Below, piece by piece: positions 5,502-6,619 of a stretch of 6,619 nucleotides of DNA. Within the stretch, counting starts at the first letter, position 1, and every line of letters starts with the position of its first letter. The position numbers and the translations under genes are program-made. The notes below the pieces were generated by a model. That model was given only the letters and a program-made list of their open reading frames with translations, had not been told where the DNA came from and made no database searches. Origin of the DNA: Oscillibacter sp. (GTDB taxonomy: Bacteria > Bacillota > Clostridia > Oscillospirales > Oscillospiraceae); contig JAAWIL010000243.1 in NCBI GenBank assembly GCA_022796315.1, forward strand, positions 1 to 6,619, given 5' to 3'.

Positions 5502-6236
5502 GTGGAGCTAGCGGTGATTATCCCCGTGCTGGGAATGTCCGATGAGATGATTCAGGCCCGGGTTGATGTATTGAAGGAAAAGGCGATGCCGGCAACAAAT
5601 TTCCGAATTTACAGGAGCCGGCGGGGGCCTGGGGCGATTGAGTCCAGGTATGACCGCCAGCTGGCGGGCGATGAGGTGATGCGGCTGAGCTGTCAGGCGG
5701 AGCGGGATGGATGTGATGCGGCTATGGTCTGGTGCGCAGGCGATCCGGCGGTGGATGCCGCCCGCGAGCTGGTGAAAATCCCCGTGATCGGTACAGGGGA
5801 GGCCGGAATGCTGTTTGCCTACCATCTGGCGCAGAATTTCTGTATTCTGACGGGCGATGAGGACTTGGCGGCAACTTCTTATGACGTGGCTGTACGCTCC
5901 GGGCTGAAAGCGCGGATGATTTCGATCCGGGGAATTCAGATGTCTGTAGACCAGCTGCGAAACGACCGGGAGGGAGCGCTGCAGGGGCTGGAGAAAGTGG
6001 CGCAGGAGGCGGTGCAGCGGGACGGCGCACATGCGTTTGTCTTTGGCTGTCTGGCATTGACCGGTATGGGAGAGGAGCTGTCTGAACGAATTGGACTCCC
6101 TGTGGTGGACGCCGCGCATTGTGCGGTGTCGCTGGCGGAGTCGCTGGTGAAAATGAACCTAACATACAGCTGCAGAACTTATGCGGCTCCGCCTGTTGTG
6201 GATCCGGAGATCACCGGCGCACCGGTTTTGCCGTGA
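5502..6236 (+). CDS. Asp/Glu/hydantoin racemase family protein
   Basis: From the GTG start this protein has 244 residues, the usual size for cofactor-independent two-cysteine racemases of the Asp/Glu racemase superfamily, closest in look to hydantoin racemase-like members. The two catalytic cysteines are placed as expected. C78 lies in VWCAGDP, followed by the family's AARELVKIPVIGTGEAG (86-102). C183 lies in VFGCLALTGMG (180-190) in the second lobe. The C-terminus carries the family's S-x-RTYAAPP ending (223-231). It should interconvert enantiomers of an amino acid or amino-acid derivative by two-base proton transfer in the cytoplasm. The exact substrate (aspartate, glutamate, a hydantoin or another alpha-substituted acid) cannot be told from sequence; related proteins also include maleate isomerases and decarboxylases. 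It sits 69 nt after the peptidase stop, behind the hairpin, with no room for its own promoter between hairpin and ribosome binding site. Confidence 0.88.
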   Translation: MELAVIIPVLGMSDEMIQARVDVLKEKAMPATNFRIYRSRRGPGAIESRYDRQLAGDEVMRLSCQAERDGCDAAMVWCAGDPAVDAARELVKIPVIGTGEAGMLFAYHLAQNFCILTGDEDLAATSYDVAVRSGLKARMISIRGIQMSVDQLRNDREGALQGLEKVAQEAVQRDGAHAFVFGCLALTGMGEELSERIGLPVVDAAHCAVSLAESLVKMNLTYSCRTYAAPPVVDPEITGAPVLP

Positions 6237-6461
6237 CGGGAAGGGACGCTCGAGGTGGATTCCTCCGGAAAGCGGAATTCCTTTGATATGTCTGAGGAAG
6301 CCTTTTGAGGGATGACATGGGGCGGTTCCATGGGGAAAGCCCTGATGAGAACGGCCTTCAGAACTGCGGAATGCCGGCGTTTTTCCGCCGGACTGCGTAT
6401 TCTCCTCGCATAACGGAAGGCGTGTCCACCTATCTGGCGTTCCCCGGTTATAGTCACCGCA
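6237..6461. other. non-coding spacer after the racemase gene
   Basis: No gene is supported on either strand, and short frames here lack ribosome binding sites and family resemblance. One small hairpin, CCGGCG/CGCCGG (6374-6379 with 6386-6391), has a T-rich loop. It has no T-tract after it on either strand. No clear terminator directly follows the racemase stop. Confidence 0.5.
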
Positions 6462-6615
6462 GTTGAAAAGAAGCAAATGCTTCTTTTCAACCCTGGGGCG
6501 CATAGGCGCCCCAGGGGCCATGAAACGGCCTGACGGTGGACTTCATAGACAAAACACGGCACATGGATGTGCCGGCGGCCTCGCCCGCCTTGAAAATCGG
6601 ATACCGATTTTCAAG
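6462..6615. repeat. hairpin array, candidate REP/MITE-like intergenic element
   Basis: Four perfect inverted repeats follow one another. Hairpin A (6462-6475 with 6478-6491, stem GTTGAAAAGAAGCA) is AT-rich. Hairpin B (6491-6501 with 6506-6516, stem CCCTGGGGCGC) directly abuts it and is GC-rich. Hairpin C (6557-6564 with 6567-6574) has stem CGGCACAT. Hairpin D (6589-6600 with 6604-6615, stem CTTGAAAATCGG) is AT-rich again. The outermost arms share TTGAAAA at 6463-6469 and TTTTCAA at 6608-6614, so the whole block also has inverted ends like a miniature element. No open frame inside is convincing. It could be a mobile repeat, a structured non-coding RNA, or a bidirectional transcription stop. 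The window ends 4 nt later, so the right border is unseen. Confidence 0.6.
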
Positions 6616-6619
6616 TGTT

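Noticed and set aside
6159..6562. Open frames of 120 and 127 codons on the - strand at the right end
   Set aside because: They run through the hairpin array and the end of the racemase gene, with no ribosome binding site or family resemblance. Such frames in repeat DNA are commonly spurious.

Overview
The window looks like part of a GC-rich (roughly mid-50s percent G+C by eye) chromosome of an anaerobic Clostridia-type bacterium. The evidence is strong AGGAGG-like ribosome binding sites, tight same-strand gene clusters, an Oscillospiraceae-like look to the hairpin-rich intergenic DNA, and amino-acid/peptide-oriented gene content. The taxonomic guess is an inference; no rRNA or other marker gene is present. 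All recognised genes are on the + strand.

Layout. Positions 1-178 are non-coding and end in a perfect 13-bp hairpin just before the first ribosome binding site. Positions 179-1987 encode the two membrane subunits of a TRAP transporter (small DctQ-type and large DctM-type), separated by 3 nt. The periplasmic/extracellular binding protein (DctP) that such systems need is not in the window and may lie upstream. Positions 2030-2914 encode a DUF4438-family protein, 42 nt after dctM and probably in the same transcript. Positions 2915-3635 hold no intact gene. The first part is a decayed C-terminal fragment of a sodium:alanine/glycine symporter (AGCS family), and the rest is unassigned sequence with two hairpins. 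Positions 3636-5432 encode a cytoplasmic M28-type metallopeptidase with a PA-like insertion and a non-canonical active site (Gly-His-Glu where Glu-Glu is usual). A terminator-like hairpin follows. Only about 8 nt after it begins the ribosome binding site of an Asp/Glu/hydantoin-racemase-family gene (5502-6236, GTG start). Positions 6237-6619 are non-coding and end in four successive perfect hairpins that resemble a mobile or REP-like intergenic repeat.

How the genes may work together (inference): the TRAP permease imports a small organic anion, plausibly an amino-acid derivative or short peptide-like compound. The M28-type hydrolase and the two-cysteine racemase would then hydrolyse and racemise it, with DUF4438 as an uncharacterised partner. 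The relic of an amino-acid symporter between DUF4438 and the peptidase suggests that this locus once carried a second transporter. The most interesting points are the DUF4438/M28-variant/racemase/TRAP combination, the symporter relic, the attenuator-like hairpins, and the hairpin array at the right end.
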